Shown: positions 47,530 to 59,879 of the stretch, piece after piece
Layout of the letters: every line of letters starts with the position of its first letter
Numbering within the stretch: position 1 is the first letter of the stretch
From: Congeria kusceri
Taxonomy: Eukaryota > Mollusca > Bivalvia > Myida > Dreissenidae
Direction of reading: 5' to 3'
Assembly: GCA_027627225.1 (NCBI GenBank)
Contig: CM051030.1
Location: 8,874,001-8,938,000, forward strand
DNA length: 64,000 nucleotides
Notes under the pieces: generated by a model
The model's input: the letters and a program-made list of their open reading frames with translations, nothing else
Told to the model about the DNA's origin: nothing
Database searches by the model: none
Made by a program: the position numbers and the translations under genes

Positions 47530-48550
47530 CCTACTTGTACCGCAAATGCAAAATTTCAGGTCGATCCGCTATGTAGAAATGCCCCCAAAAAGCATTTGAG
47601 AATGACACATGATAAGCCATCTGGCTTGCGCTTCAGTACTTGGATTGTATGGGGAGCGTGAACTAAAATTCGCAACTAAATCACATAAACCAGTCAAGAT
47701 GCCAGTTCATTTAGTCTTATTTTATTGCAATGGACAGTAATAAGGTATAAAACGTGCAATATTTGCGTATAACATTATTCGTTGTGCTGTGAGCTGCAAA
47801 AGGCGAGTTTCCGTACTTTTTTTCAATTTTTTTACCCGAAAAACAGGTTTCGCTTTAAAAATCGTAGAAAACGTGTCAGTTATGATATTATTCACATTTA
47901 TTCCCGTGAAAGTAATAAACGCAATAGAATAACACATTTTCATGGGGATTTTATGTATAAGTGGACCCTAAAGGCCGGTCCCTGGTTTTCTTAAAGGTTA
48001 GATACCAGTAATTCCAATTCCCATAGAGTCCCATTATAAAACGTCAAACTTTCCAAGCATTTTTCTATTATTATCTTTATTTTAGATTTTGCAAGCCTGG
48101 TATCAATTTAAAGATCAATCTGTCCTCGTCCAAAATTTTAAATAAAAAAGATATGTCATATTACTTCTAAGAAAATACATCTCACTTTCATGCAGGCACC
48201 GGTAGAAAACAAGGTTTCGGCAATCATATTTCGACAAAAGCCCCATACCACAGTAAACACCCCCCAAAAGTTCACCTTTCAAGTTAGTCACCAATGAAAT
48301 GCACCAAAATGTTGCAGACACGCATAGGATATTAGAAATAACCACAAAAGGCATGTCTGAGATTCCTAAATGGCTTTTATGCCAGAACAGAAGAGGAACT
48401 CTTTACTAATAGGCACTACTTTTGAATGGACCACGGAGGGATACTCAATGATTTACTGGTATCTAACCTAAATGAGAATCAATACAAAATACAATGTACT
48501 AAAATTCACAGCTAGACGGTAAATCTTGATTATGTTCGTGAAACGTTATT

Positions 48551-49426
48551 TCAGCACACTTGGTACTTCCACATATAATGCCATCCTTATCCAAGAAAAA
48601 ACCAGGGAATATTTTGCGCTCCAGTTTCCGCCATTTTCCCTCGGTTTCTAGCCGGTCCATAACGGGCTCGAGGCGGTCTCTGTACTCATCCACGGTCTCT
48701 AAGTACTGGGCTCGAGTGACGATCGCGGTGCAACCTCCTGGAATACAAAAGGGAGTTATTTTGCTTATGATTCCATGAAATGAAGGCAATATCACAAAGG
48801 GGTGAAAGCACTAAAACCTAAGAAACGCTCACTTGAAATGTCCTACCCCCAGGAACTAAAAATGTTGCTTTCAAAATGAACATATTACTCTTGTTTTAAT
48901 CATCTGCATAAAAAAAGAAATATATTATACCCAGTAGTTTACTGATTATCACACCAGAATCCTCTTCAAACAGTAAGTGAGTTCTCATTTATAAATCGTA
49001 CTACTCTCTAAACCTGTTTCCTCTCACAACTTTTGTTTTTTCTACACTGTTCTCCTCTCTAAGCCGGAATACCCTCGATACAATAGTCCGTACAATTCTC
49101 TAAACCATACGCATCACTTAACCGGAATTGTGTCTAACCAAGACTCCTCTAAAATCCGTTATTATCTCAAACCGCCCATTTAACACGGTCTCGAGAATGT
49201 TCAGTTCAGATAGGTTTTACTGTATATACGGTATATGGTGACGGCAGTACCTGGCAATGTGATTAGAGTGCACGATCTTCTTAATGCTTCTTTTAGCGAA
49301 TTTTAGTTTGAGGTTTTCATTAGACTGCAGTACCTGGTTTAACGACTCGAATCATCTCGTGCAACATGCAGCACGGAATGTGGCCTTCTCCCAACCTTGC
49401 GCTAATTGTCAGCAGGTCGTATGTGT
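48551..49426 (-). pseudogene. METTL27-like methyltransferase last two exons, M4 (altered C-terminus)
   Basis: Exon A is 49,334-49,426 (reading SARLGEGHIPCCMLHEMIR). The exon B homologous region is 48,551-48,737. The middle of exon B is in frame, unlike M2 and M3. A 2-bp insertion near 48,575 (ACATATAATGCC against ACAGAATGCC in M5) shifts the frame just after FFLDKDGI and replaces the usual C-terminus. The new frame runs on to a stop at 48,499-48,501 and adds about 24 different residues. Splice sites look intact, so it could still serve as an alternative terminal exon, but I treat it as damaged. Confidence 0.6.
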
Positions 49427-50201
49427 CTGTAAGTGCGAGAAACATCAGAAAAATAACAAAATTAACATCGTCATTAATAACAATAACTATAAGAACACCA
49501 TCATAATTGTCAACAAACAAGAACAACATCATTAACAACAGTAACAACAATAATAACAATGTAAATCATCACAATCAACTACAACATTATAATTTATTGA
49601 ATCCGGTATTTATTGCTTTCTGGGTTACAAAGACGCAGGTTTCTCTCAGTATATTCATTTTCTTCTTGTAATAATTTAACGTGTGCGCATACTATTTTGC
49701 AATAGATTTATAAATAAATTAAACTGCATAAATAACAATGACCAAGTATTTTTTGCATAATATACAATCGTTATTACCATAATAACGTTTTCTGGATTGT
49801 ATTCTCTTATACAAATAGTTTACGTTAGTGGCAATCTTATCCTTGCTTCATCATACTCGTACACACATCTGCTATTGCATTGATTGCAATGACAAAACAA
49901 CAAAAAGAGTCCGCGTGCATGTGCACTATAAGTGGAGTACAGGTTAAAGGGACCTACAGACTACTGAATAGCAACTGACAATTTCCAAATTTTTTGTCAC
50001 AGATACCAAAACAAATGTACACTTTATGTAAATAATCGAAATAATATTCCAGACACAGAAAGAGATTGGAAATAATGTGTCATTGATAAGTAAAAGTAAA
50101 TTAAAGTTTTTAAAATTATATTTAGCGTTTGTGACGATTTTCGTCGATATGGACAATACTGTTACACATACATGGTATGATATACTGTAGCTTAAAAATA
50201 C

Positions 50202-50848
50202 ACTATAATACAAGTATGTGCGGCTGGCCTGGAGGTTAGAGCGCCAGACGTACTATAATACAACTATGTCCGGCTGGCCTGGAGGTTGGAGCGCCAGACG
50301 TACTATAATACAAGTATGTCCGGCTGGCCTGGAGGTTGGAGTACCAGACGTTCTATAATACAAGTATGTCCGGCTGGCCTGGCGAATGGAGCGCCAGACG
50401 TACTATCATACAAGTATGTCCGGCTGGCCTGGAGGTTGGAGCGCCAAACGTACAATCATACAAGTATGTGCGGCTGGTCTGGAGGTTGGAGCGCCAGACG
50501 TACTACAATACAAGTATTTCCGGCTGGCCTGGAGGTTGGAGCGCCAGAGGTACTATCATACAAGTATGTCCGGCTGGCCTGGAGGTTAGAGCGCCAGACG
50601 TACTATAATACAACTATGTCCGGCTGGCCTGGAGGTTGGAGCGCCAGATGTACTATAATACAAGTAGGTCCGGCTGGCCTGGAGGTTGGAGCGCTAGACG
50701 TACTATAATACAAGTATGCCCGGCTGGCCTGGAGGATGGAGCGCCAGACGTACTATAATACAAGTATGTCCGGCTGGCCTGGAGGTTAAAGCGCCAGACG
50801 TACTATATACAAGTATGTCCGGCTGGCCTGGAGGTTGGAGCGCCTGAC
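50202..50848 (+). repeat. 50-bp minisatellite, 13 units (M4)
   Basis: Same first unit and tRNA-like end. Internal units carry their own variants (GAGTACCAG; ATACAAGTAGGTC). Confidence 0.95.
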
Positions 50849-50890
50849 TTTTTGATCCGGAGGTCGTAGGTTCGAGTTGTGGCGGAGGCA
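50817..50890 (+). repeat. tRNA-like (SINE-head) sequence ending the minisatellite, M4
   Basis: Near-consensus B-box start GGTTCGAGTTG. Otherwise as in M3. Confidence 0.6.
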
Positions 50891-51012
50891 AACTTGTAAC
50901 TTTTTGAACTGTTTTCTTTAAAAAAAATAGTTTTGGTTATTCCAGATGCTTTAAAATACTCTTTTGTAATTAAAACATTTAATGACATTTTTCAAAATAC
51001 GAAAATATGTGG

Positions 51013-51220
51013 ATAATAATAATAATAATAATCACTTTATTTTACAAAGGTGACATATAAGACATAGTATTGTCATGACAAAAACATACCTTATTTTCAT
51101 ACACATAAAAATAATAATAATTATTATTATTTTCTGAATAAAAAAAACAATTACAAAGCATCGACGGACAGCAATAGAAAATAGAAATTATGCACAATGC
51201 ATTGATACACTCATAAAAAA
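51013..51220 (-). mobile_element. 3' remnant of CR1-like LINE, M4 (internally shortened)
   Basis: Same ends as the other modules, but about 100 bp is missing in the middle. The plus-strand AAT run is short. Confidence 0.6.
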
Positions 51221-52610
51221 GAATGCTATATTCATTCACGTAACGAATTAACTATCTTGTTTAGCCTTCATTTATATAAGCCGTACGCTCTATAAATAGC
51301 AATTGTGGAATGTTCCCATTAATAAATCTCATTCATAGAGTTGTCGTTCCATGTAGCCCATTGATTCTAGCGAGTTCATCACATCCCAGAAACAGTAGTG
51401 TCATTCTAAAAAGAGCCCGCATAGCTAGCAGCTGTTGTATAGCTGTGCTAATATACTCGTACATGCATCAATAATAGCGTTCAGAGAATCATGAACCTAA
51501 AAATTTCACTAAATGGGAAATTTATATTTATAAACTTACTGTTCATTTGAATTAAAATTGTGGTTACGTTTTATTAACGATTATTTATAATTGCATCTTT
51601 CTATCAACTTCTCCAGTAGATGTTATTTAATCTGTAAAAAGATGCTACATTTTCGATAGATAAAATGTTATGAAAGAAGATTCGGAATACGTCGAATTGT
51701 TATTCGCGTAGCATGAATACACAATTTGCAATACTAATTATACACATGAACCCTTGATATATCATAGTTCTACTTATATAATTTAAAATCGTCATAGTCT
51801 AATGAATTTTAGCTGAATGTTCCCTGACTATTGCTTTTTATTGGGATACACAGTATAAATGCTTATTTGACTTCAAATCGTTTTTATATTAGATAACTAA
51901 CATGAATGGTATATAATACCGGTACTATAAATAACTATATAGACTCGTCTGATACATAATAATTTTAATGCATTCCCGAAATTATTTTCCTACATTGTTA
52001 ATTTTTTAAATTGGCTTGACAAATTCAGATAACAATTATGTTAACCTAAATTATTTTGATTATTATATGGTCATGTAGGTGACTTCATGCAATTTGATTC
52101 TATTTATTAGTTGTAATACACAGTTTTAATATTATTGTATTTTCAATATATTTGAAAAACATTCTACAAAATACGCCATAACGGGTCTTAAGTGCCCATT
52201 GTACTGATTTATTTGGACGAGTCGATAAGATCCATAGGACGCTATGATATTGAACAGTGCACTAACATTTACAATAACTACTAGTACGAATGTTGTAACA
52301 GTTATTGAATTTTATTCTTGCTTTCTAATATTCAAAACTGTAGACAGATTTACATTTAGAAACGATCTCAGTAACTCTTTCGAATAGTTTCTGTTTAATT
52401 TAAACTTGCTATTAACTTTGAATACAGTGAGTTGTGTCCAATGTTACGCAACAGCGAACAACTGAAGTGCCTTCAGCGCTTTGATTTTTCAAACGGTTAT
52501 GGCCTTATCTTTCCAACAATGTACGGTGATATATTGGGAAGCAACTTGGTCATAGTGGAAAATGAGATCAAACTTTGAATATTTTATATGTAACAAGGAA
52601 GGAATTTATT

Positions 52611-52806
52611 TGCGCATGCGTTACCATAAGAAATACAAAACACAACATGTAGCCTACTTTTCAATGTTTTTCTGCGCATGCGCATTCTCGCGAGTCACGT
52701 GATCTATTCAAATCCACGTGATTTCAAAATGGCCGCCACAGGCAGTAGACGAAACAAAACTCAAAATTGTTCTATCATGAAGAAAACTCTTTTACATCAT
52801 TATTAA
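52611..52806 (+). promoter_or_regulatory. Promoter-like motif cluster and 25-codon ORF, M5
   Basis: All four motif cores are retained. The small frame (52,729-52,806) stays open and begins MAATGSRRNKTQN, again with substitutions but no indels. Confidence 0.35.
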
Positions 52807-53824
52807 CCTACTTGTACCACAAATGCAAAATTTCAGGTCGATCCGCTAGAAATGCCCCCAAAAAGCATTTGATAATGACACATGATAAGCCATCTGGCTT
52901 GCGCTTCAGTACTTGGATTGTATGGGGAGCGTGAACTAAAATTCGCAACTAAATCACATAAACCAGTCAAGAGACCTGTTCATTTAGTCTTATTTTATTG
53001 CAATGGACAGTAATAAGATATAAAACGTGTAATATTTGCGTATAACATTATTCGTTGTGCTGTGAGCTGCAAAAGGCGAGTTTCCGTACTTTTTTTCATT
53101 TTTTTTACCCCAAAAGCAGGTTTCGCTTTAAAAATCGTAGAAAACGTGTCAGTTATGATATTATTCACATTTATTCCCGTGAAAAGTAATAAACGCAATA
53201 GAATAACACATTTTCATGGGGATTTTATATATAAGTGGACCCTAAAGGGCCGGTCCCTGGTTTTCTTAAAGGTTAGATACCAGTAATTCCAATTCCCATA
53301 GGGTCCCATTATAAAACGTCAAACTTTCCAAGCATTTTTCTATTATTATCTTTATTTTAGATTTTGCAAGCCTGGTATCAATTTAAAGATCAATCTGTCC
53401 TCGTCCAAAATTTTAAATAAAAAAGATATGTCATGTTACTTCTAAGAAAATACATCTCACTTTCATGCAGGCACCGGGAGAAAACAAGGTTTCGGCAGTC
53501 ATATTTCGACAAAAGCCCCATACCACAGTAAACACCCCCCAAAAGTTCACCTTTCAAGTTAGCCACCAATGAAATGCACCAAAATGTTGCAGACACGCAT
53601 AGGATATTAGAAATAACCACAAAAGGCATGTCTGAGATTCCTAAATGGCTTTTATGCCAGAACAGAAGAGGAACTCTTTACTAATAGGCACTACTTTTGA
53701 ATGGACCACGGAGGGATACTCAATGATTTACTGGTATCTAACCTAAATGAGAATCAATACAAATACAATGTACTAAAATTCACAGCTAGACGGTAAATCT
53801 TGATTATGTTCGTGAAACGTTATT

Positions 53825-54697
53825 TCAGCACACTTGGTACTTCCACAGAATGCCATCCTTATCCAAGAAAAAACCAGGGAATATTTTGCGCTCCAGTTTC
53901 CGCCATTTTCCCTCAGTTTCTAGCCGGTCCATAAGGGGCTCGAGGCGGTCTCTGTACTCGTCCACGGTCTCTAAGTGCTGGGCTCGAGTGACGATCACGA
54001 TGCAACCTCCTGGAATACAAAAGGGAGTTATTTTGCTTATGATTCCATGAAATGAAGGCAATATCACAAAGGGGTGAAAGCACTAAAACCTAAGAAACGC
54101 TCACTTGAAATGTCCTACCCCCAGGAACTACAAATGTTGCTTTCAAAATGAACATATTACTCTTGTTTTAATCATCTGCATAAAAAAGAAATATATTATA
54201 CCCAGTAGTTTACTGATTATCAAACCAGAATCCTCTTCAAACAGTAAGTGAGTTCTCATTTATAAATCGTACTACTCTCTAAACCTGTTTCCTCTCACAA
54301 CTTTTGTCCTTTCTACACTGTTCTCCTCTCTAAGCCGGAATACCCTCGATACAATAGTCCGTACAATTCTCTAAACCATACGCATCACTTAACCGGAATT
54401 GTGTCTAACCAAGACTCCTCTCAAATCCGTTATTATCTCAAACCGCCCATTTAACACGGTCTCGAAAATGTTCAGTTCAGATAGGTTTTACTGTATATAC
54501 CGTATATGGTGACGGCCGTACCTGGCAATGTGATTAGAGTGCACGAACTTCTTAATGCTTTTTTTAGCGAATTTTAGTTTGAGGTTTTCATCAGACTGCA
54601 GTACCTGGTTTAACGACTCGAATCATCTCGTGCAACGCGCAGCACGGAATGTGGCCTTCTCCCAACCCTGCGCTTATTGTCAGCAGGTCGTAAGTGT
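53825..54697 (-). CDS. METTL27/WBSCR27-like methyltransferase, intact last two coding exons (M5)
   Basis: Exon A is 54,605-54,697 (93 bp; acceptor CTTACAG, donor CCAG|GTACC). Exon B is 53,825-54,009 (185 bp; acceptor TGTATTCCAG). Together they read in one frame: TYDLLTISAGLGEGHIPCC, ALHEMIRVVKPGG, then the EYRDRLEPLMDRLETEGKW and RKLERKIFPGFFLDKDGI segments, ending WKYQVC and TGA at 53,825. The GHIP..AL.E.IRVVKPGG run followed by a 'D.L...LE.EGKW' helix and a final 'LDKDGI...YQV' strand is how METTL27-type SAM-dependent methyltransferases end. About 90 residues are covered; the family is about 240 residues long, so the N-terminal two-thirds with the SAM-binding GxGxG loop is missing. It must lie beyond 64,000 on the minus strand, if it exists. 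This is the only array copy with no frame damage. The substrate is unknown. Confidence 0.65.
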
Positions 54698-55816
54698 CTG
54701 TAAGCACGAGAAACATCAGAAAAATAACAAAATTAACATCGTCATTAATAACAATAACTATAAGAACACCATCATAATTGTCAACAAACAAGAACAACAT
54801 CATTAACAACAGTAACAACAAAGGTAACAATGTAAACCATCACAATCAACTACAACATTATAATTTATTGAATCCGGTATTTATTGCTTTCTGGGTTACA
54901 AAGACGCAGGTTTCTCTCAGTATATTCACTTTCTTCTTGTAATAATTTAACGTGTGCGCATACGATTTTGCAATATATATAAATAAATTAAACTGCATAT
55001 ATAACAATGACCAAATACATTTTTTGTCATGTATTGCTAGGTAAAATACGAGAAACGGTAAGAAAAACTCTTGCTGTAAAACGCACAATTGCTAGTTTAA
55101 TCACAAAATAGTTGTTGACTGTTCAGTCAAAACCTTCTATATACAATGTATAGGATTTCAAAATATGTTATTTATATTGACAAATCGTATGCACACAAGT
55201 ATTATGTCTATTATATTGCATTGCCATGTTTGAAAACGTAACAAAAAACTTTGTTATGCAACGATTGAACGAGGTATGGAGAAAACTTTACGGGGATTAA
55301 CGTCGCTTAAACTATTATTAACGTACCATCAGTTATCTCCCTTGTTACAATTAGTTTTTGACTTGCGTTCATGAAATCTTTACTTTGCGTATTTTTTGCA
55401 TAATATACAATCGTTATTACCATAATAACGTTTTCTGGATTGTATTCTCTTATACAAATAGTTTACGTTAGTGGCAATCTTATCCTTGCTTCATCATACT
55501 CATGACAAAACAACAAAAAGAGGCCGCGTGCATGTGCACTATAAGTGGAGTACAGGTTAAAGGGACCTACAGACCACTGAATAGCAAACTGACAATTTCC
55601 AATTTTTTTGTCACAGATACCAAAACAAATGTACACTTTATGTAAATAATCGAAATAACACTCCAGACACAGAAAGAGATTGGAAATAATGTGTCATTGA
55701 TAAAGTAAAAGTAAATTAAAGTTTTTAAAATTATATTTAGCGTTTGTAACGATTTTCGTCGATATGGACAATACTGTTACACATACATGGTATGATATAC
55801 TGTAGCTTAAAAATAC

Positions 55817-56364
55817 ACTATAATACAAGTATGTGCGGCTGGCCTGGAGGATGGAGCGCCAGACGTACTATAATACAAGTATGTCCGGCTGGCCTAGAGG
55901 TTGAAGCGCCAGACGTACTATAATACAAGTATGTCCGGCTGCCCTGGAGGTTGGAGCGCCGGACGTATTATAATACAAGTATGTCCGGCTGGCCTGGCGA
56001 ATGGAGCGCCAAACGTACTATCATACAAGTATGTCCGGCTGGCCTGGAGGTTGGAGCGCCAGACGTACTATAATACACCTATGTCCGGCTGGCCTGGAGG
56101 TTGGAGCGCCAGACGTACTATAATACAAGTATGTCCGGCTGGCCTGGAGGTTGGAGCGCCAGACGTTCTATAACACAAGTATGTCCGGCTGGCCTGGCGA
56201 ATGGAGCGCCAGACGTACTATCATACAACTATGTCCGGCTGGCCTGGAGGTTCGAGCGCCAAATGTACTATCATACGAGTATGTGCGGCTGGCCTGGAGG
56301 TTGGAGCGCCAGACGCACTATAATACAAGTATGTCCGGCTGGCCTGGAGGTTGGAGCGCCTGAC
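55817..56364 (+). repeat. 50-bp minisatellite, 11 units (M5)
   Basis: Same first unit and tRNA-like end. The repeated appearance of the CTGGCGAATGGAG variant twice within the array points to multi-unit duplication. Confidence 0.95.
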
Positions 56365-56406
56365 TTTTTGATCCGGAGGTCGTAGGTTCGAGTTCTGGCG
56401 GAGGCA
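56333..56406 (+). repeat. tRNA-like (SINE-head) sequence ending the minisatellite, M5
   Basis: Near-consensus B-box GGTTCGAGTTC. Otherwise as in M3. Confidence 0.6.
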
Positions 56407-56703
56407 AACTTGTAACTTTTTGAACTGTTTGCTTTAAAAAAAATAGTTTTGGTTATTCCAGATGCTTTAAAATAGTATTTTGTAATTAAAACATTTAATG
56501 ACATTTTCAAAATACGAAAATATGTGGATAATAATAATAATCACTTTATTTTACGAAGGTGACATATAAGACATAGTATTGTCATGACAAAAACATACCT
56601 TATTTTCATACACATTCTAACATTCAAACAAATTCACATTTAACATATAATTACAAAAGAAGCACACAGTAAATTTAATAATTATAATAATAATGATAAT
56701 GGC

Positions 56704-56737
<34 letters not shown>

Positions 56738-57840
56738 TTTTTCTCAATAAAAAAAATCAATTACAAAGCATCGACAGACAGCAATAGAAATTATGCACAA
56801 TGCATTGATACGCTCATACAAAAGTTACAGTTTCATATAAAAATTATCCATATACAAAACAAATATAATTATTTGCTAACAACATCAATTTCAATATACA
56901 TTTTCTAATTTTAAATAAATATATCTATATCAGTCTCATAATTGTGATATTTGTGTTACATCTATTTGACTTGTTCAAGTAAATATGTTTTATATGCTCG
57001 TTTGAATGATGGTAATGAAGATTTATTTCTTAATTCCAATGGTAAATTGTTCCATACGATTATGCAATAGTATGTTTATGTATCTTTGTAGTATTTTGTT
57101 CGTGGTGTGATTGGCAAAATAAGATCTTTGTGCATAGCTGACCGTACATTGTGGGAGTCATTGTTTGAAAAGGTTAATAAATCTTTCATATATGATGGCA
57201 CCAAATTGCAAACGGTTTTATATATTTGTATTGCAGTGTGGTATTTTACTCTGTCATTAAATTTCATCCAACGTAATGTTTTAAAAAGTTCTACAGAAGC
57301 AGTCCTTGAAGGTTTATTTAGAACTATTTTGGCCGTTCTTTTTGTAGTACTAAAATCTTGTTTATATACGAATTGTTCGTTTTTCCCCAAATAGTACAAT
57401 AGTTGTTAAAAATAGGTAAAATATATGCATTATAAAACAGTTCTTTCATTTCATCACTGAGAAAGTATATGATGTGTTTTAATAATGTCATTTTACTGTT
57501 CAGCTGTTTACAAACGTGATCTATTTGATCATGCCAATTCAAGGTTTGATCAACATAAATACCTAAGATTTCCTTCCTACATACATTTTCTAAGTCATTT
57601 CCATTTACACTGATATTAAGTGGACTAGAAATGGTTATTTTATAACGAGTCCCGATCAACATACATTTTGATTTTTCTGGATTCAATGACATGTTATTAT
57701 GTGAACACCATTTATTTATACTGTCAAGTTTAAATTGCAGTTCAGTTTGTATATCGGATGTATCAATTCCAGATTCATGTAAAGTGGAATCATCAGCATA
57801 TAGATCTATATGTATATTAGGGCATACAAATGCGATGTCG

Positions 57841-57862
57841 TTTATATATATATATATATATA
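57841..57862. repeat. (TA)n microsatellite inside the RT region
   Basis: An alternating TA run of about 22 bp. In the minus-strand frame it inserts a Tyr-Ile repeat just before the YADD box (reading YIYIYIND). Confidence 0.85.
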
Positions 57863-58875
57863 AGTAACGGCCCAAGTGTTGACCCCTGTGGAACACCAGA
57901 TTTGATCGATAGCATTTCAGATTGTATGTTCCCAATTTTAACAACTTGTTTTCGGTCAGTTAAATAGGAATTGAAAAGTTAAATTGAACGTTGCGAAAAG
58001 TGATACAGTTTTAATTTTCCGAGTAAAATGTCTAGGTCTACGAGGTCAAAGGCCTTTCGTAGGTCTAAAAATACCGAACCAATCAATTAACCACTATCTA
58101 TTTGTTTTAGCCATGTGTCTATTAGTTTAATAAGAGCTGTATGGCATGAGTGATGTTTTCTACAACCAGATTGAGCATAATGAATAATGTTCATTTGTTA
58201 CAAATATGAATGTATTTGTGTAGAAATATGCCTTTCATATATTTTTGAAATAGTTGGCAAAATTGATATTGCCCGATTTGAATATTGGCAGAACTCTAGC
58301 AAATTTTAGTGAATCTGTGAATACTCCAGATGAAATGCTGTTATTAATAATTGATGTAATAGCTGGAGTTATAATATCCCCACAATGTTTCAATATCCTT
58401 GCGCTAACGTCATCAATGCCAGTAGATTGATTGATGTTGAGATTTTCTAATATCTTCTTAACTTCATATGAACTAATACACTCAATGTCAAATTCATATT
58501 TGTGTATTTGCTTATCCAGAGTTTCCTTTAAATTAGCAAAATACTCTTCTGAGTATGATTTTTCCATGCTGATGTCTGATATATTTATGAAGTATTTATT
58601 TAAACCATAAACAATGTCAATTTTTCATTATTTACCATTGTAGAATTGTCGATGACAAGTTTCTTTGGAATTTTGATATGATTTGATTCCTCCAAATGTG
58701 AAATTGTTTTCAAATTTTTCCATAGAAATGAACTGTCTTTATTTTTCTGAATAGCTTTATTAAAGAAATGTTTATTTTCATGTTTTATTTTTGATATAAC
58801 TTGATTTTGAAAAATTTTGAATTGTGCAAAATCGCCATATTATGACACAAGTATCGTTTAAATAACATAGCCTTT

Positions 58876-59009
58876 ATTTCATCAGTAAACCAGTCTGGTT
58901 GATAGTCGCGTTAAATACGTTAACCTTTTATAGGCGCGTGTTATTTCATCAGTAAACCAGTCTGGTTGATAGTCGCGTTTAATACGTTTAGTTTTTATAG
59001 GCGCGTGTT
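58876..59009 (-). repeat. 67-bp tandem duplication inside LINE ORF2
   Basis: Two adjacent 67-bp copies, each starting ATTTCATCAGTAAACCAGTC and ending GGCGCGTGTT. The length is not a multiple of three, so it disrupts the frame between endonuclease and RT. The copies differ at several bases, so it is not very recent. Confidence 0.85.
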
Positions 59010-59879
59010 TGGTTAGGGCAAAATTTAAAATCTCATAAAAGACATTAAGTGCTTCGTTTGAGTCATGATATGTTTCAACATTATCAATGCCTAAATGTAT
59101 AAGTGTATTTTGAAAAGCGTATTCATCGAAGTTTTTAAAACATCTGTATGTTAATTCTTTATGTCCTTCACCCGTTTTCTTTATTTTATTTGTAAATGAT
59201 CGAATTATACAAATAGGTTTATGATCACTAATTGTTAAATTTGCTACAAATGTTTTGATTATGTTTTTGTACAATTGGCATATATATGGTTAATAATTGT
59301 TGTGCTACGTTTAGTAATTCTTGAAGGAGCTTTAATAAGTTGATAAAGGCTATATTTTTGTACAGTATCATTCCATTTTGTATTGCTAAAGTTGTTATAG
59401 TCTGGGTTATAATTGAAATTCATATCAAAACCTAGGACAATGTAATAAATATTTAACAGATTAGAAATTTCAAGTTGCTCCTCAAAATCATCTATCCATG
59501 TCTGCAATGAACTAGGCGGGCGATAAATACAATTTACCAGAAATGGTTTACAATTATTACATACTACTTCAATCCAAATTGATTCAATGTTATTAGTTTC
59601 AATATCGGAACGTCGCCTATATGATACATCCTCTCTGATATATACTAATATTCCACCACCTTTTTTAATCATGCCTATCTTTCCTTTCAAACACATACCC
59701 ATTAATACATAAAATGTTACTGAAACATTTTCGCTAAGAAAAGTTTCACTCATTTCAAGAATATGTGGTGCATTTTCATTATACAAGTGATGTTTAATTT
59801 CATCTTACTTTGGTAACAAATGTTGAATATGAATATGCGCAATAAATAATCCTTTCCCTTCAAATCCGAATCCTGACAT

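Larger units (their letters stand above)
46717..51993. repeat. Tandem array module M4
   Basis: Fourth direct repeat, 5,277 bp, more diverged from M2 and M3. It has 13 minisatellite units but lacks about 370 bp after the methyltransferase exon A region (junction near 49,745, equivalent to about 44,240-44,612). That deletion includes the position where the LINE sits in M1 and M2. The empty site of the TIR element is intact at about 49,805. The CR1-LINE remnant is internally shortened. Confidence 0.9.
51994..56818. repeat. Tandem array module M5 (last copy)
   Basis: Fifth and last direct repeat. It has both methyltransferase exons in intact form, 11 minisatellite units and empty sites for the LINE and the TIR element. 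A small deletion lies near 55,500. Similarity to the other modules ends at about 56,818, inside the CR1-like LINE 3' region, where M5 alone continues into the rest of that LINE. Confidence 0.9.
57076..59879 (-). pseudogene. CR1-like LINE ORF2 (endonuclease + reverse transcriptase), degraded
   Basis: About 930 codons from an ATG at 59,877-59,879. Endonuclease: APHILEMSETFLSE (catalytic Glu), GGGILVYIRED, VNCIYRPP, a degraded GDFN (reads GFDMNF) and SDHKPI. Reverse transcriptase: STGIDDVSARILK, FLDLRKAFDLVD (about 58,040-58,075), GVPQGSTLGPLL (about 57,870-57,905), LYADDSTL, and the RVKYHTAIQIYK C-terminal region. A stop at 59,805-59,807, at least four frame changes, a 67-bp tandem duplication (58,876-59,009) and a (TA)n expansion between RT boxes B and C (57,841-57,862) break it. 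It is much more decayed than the L1/Tx1 copies in the array. Confidence 0.82.
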
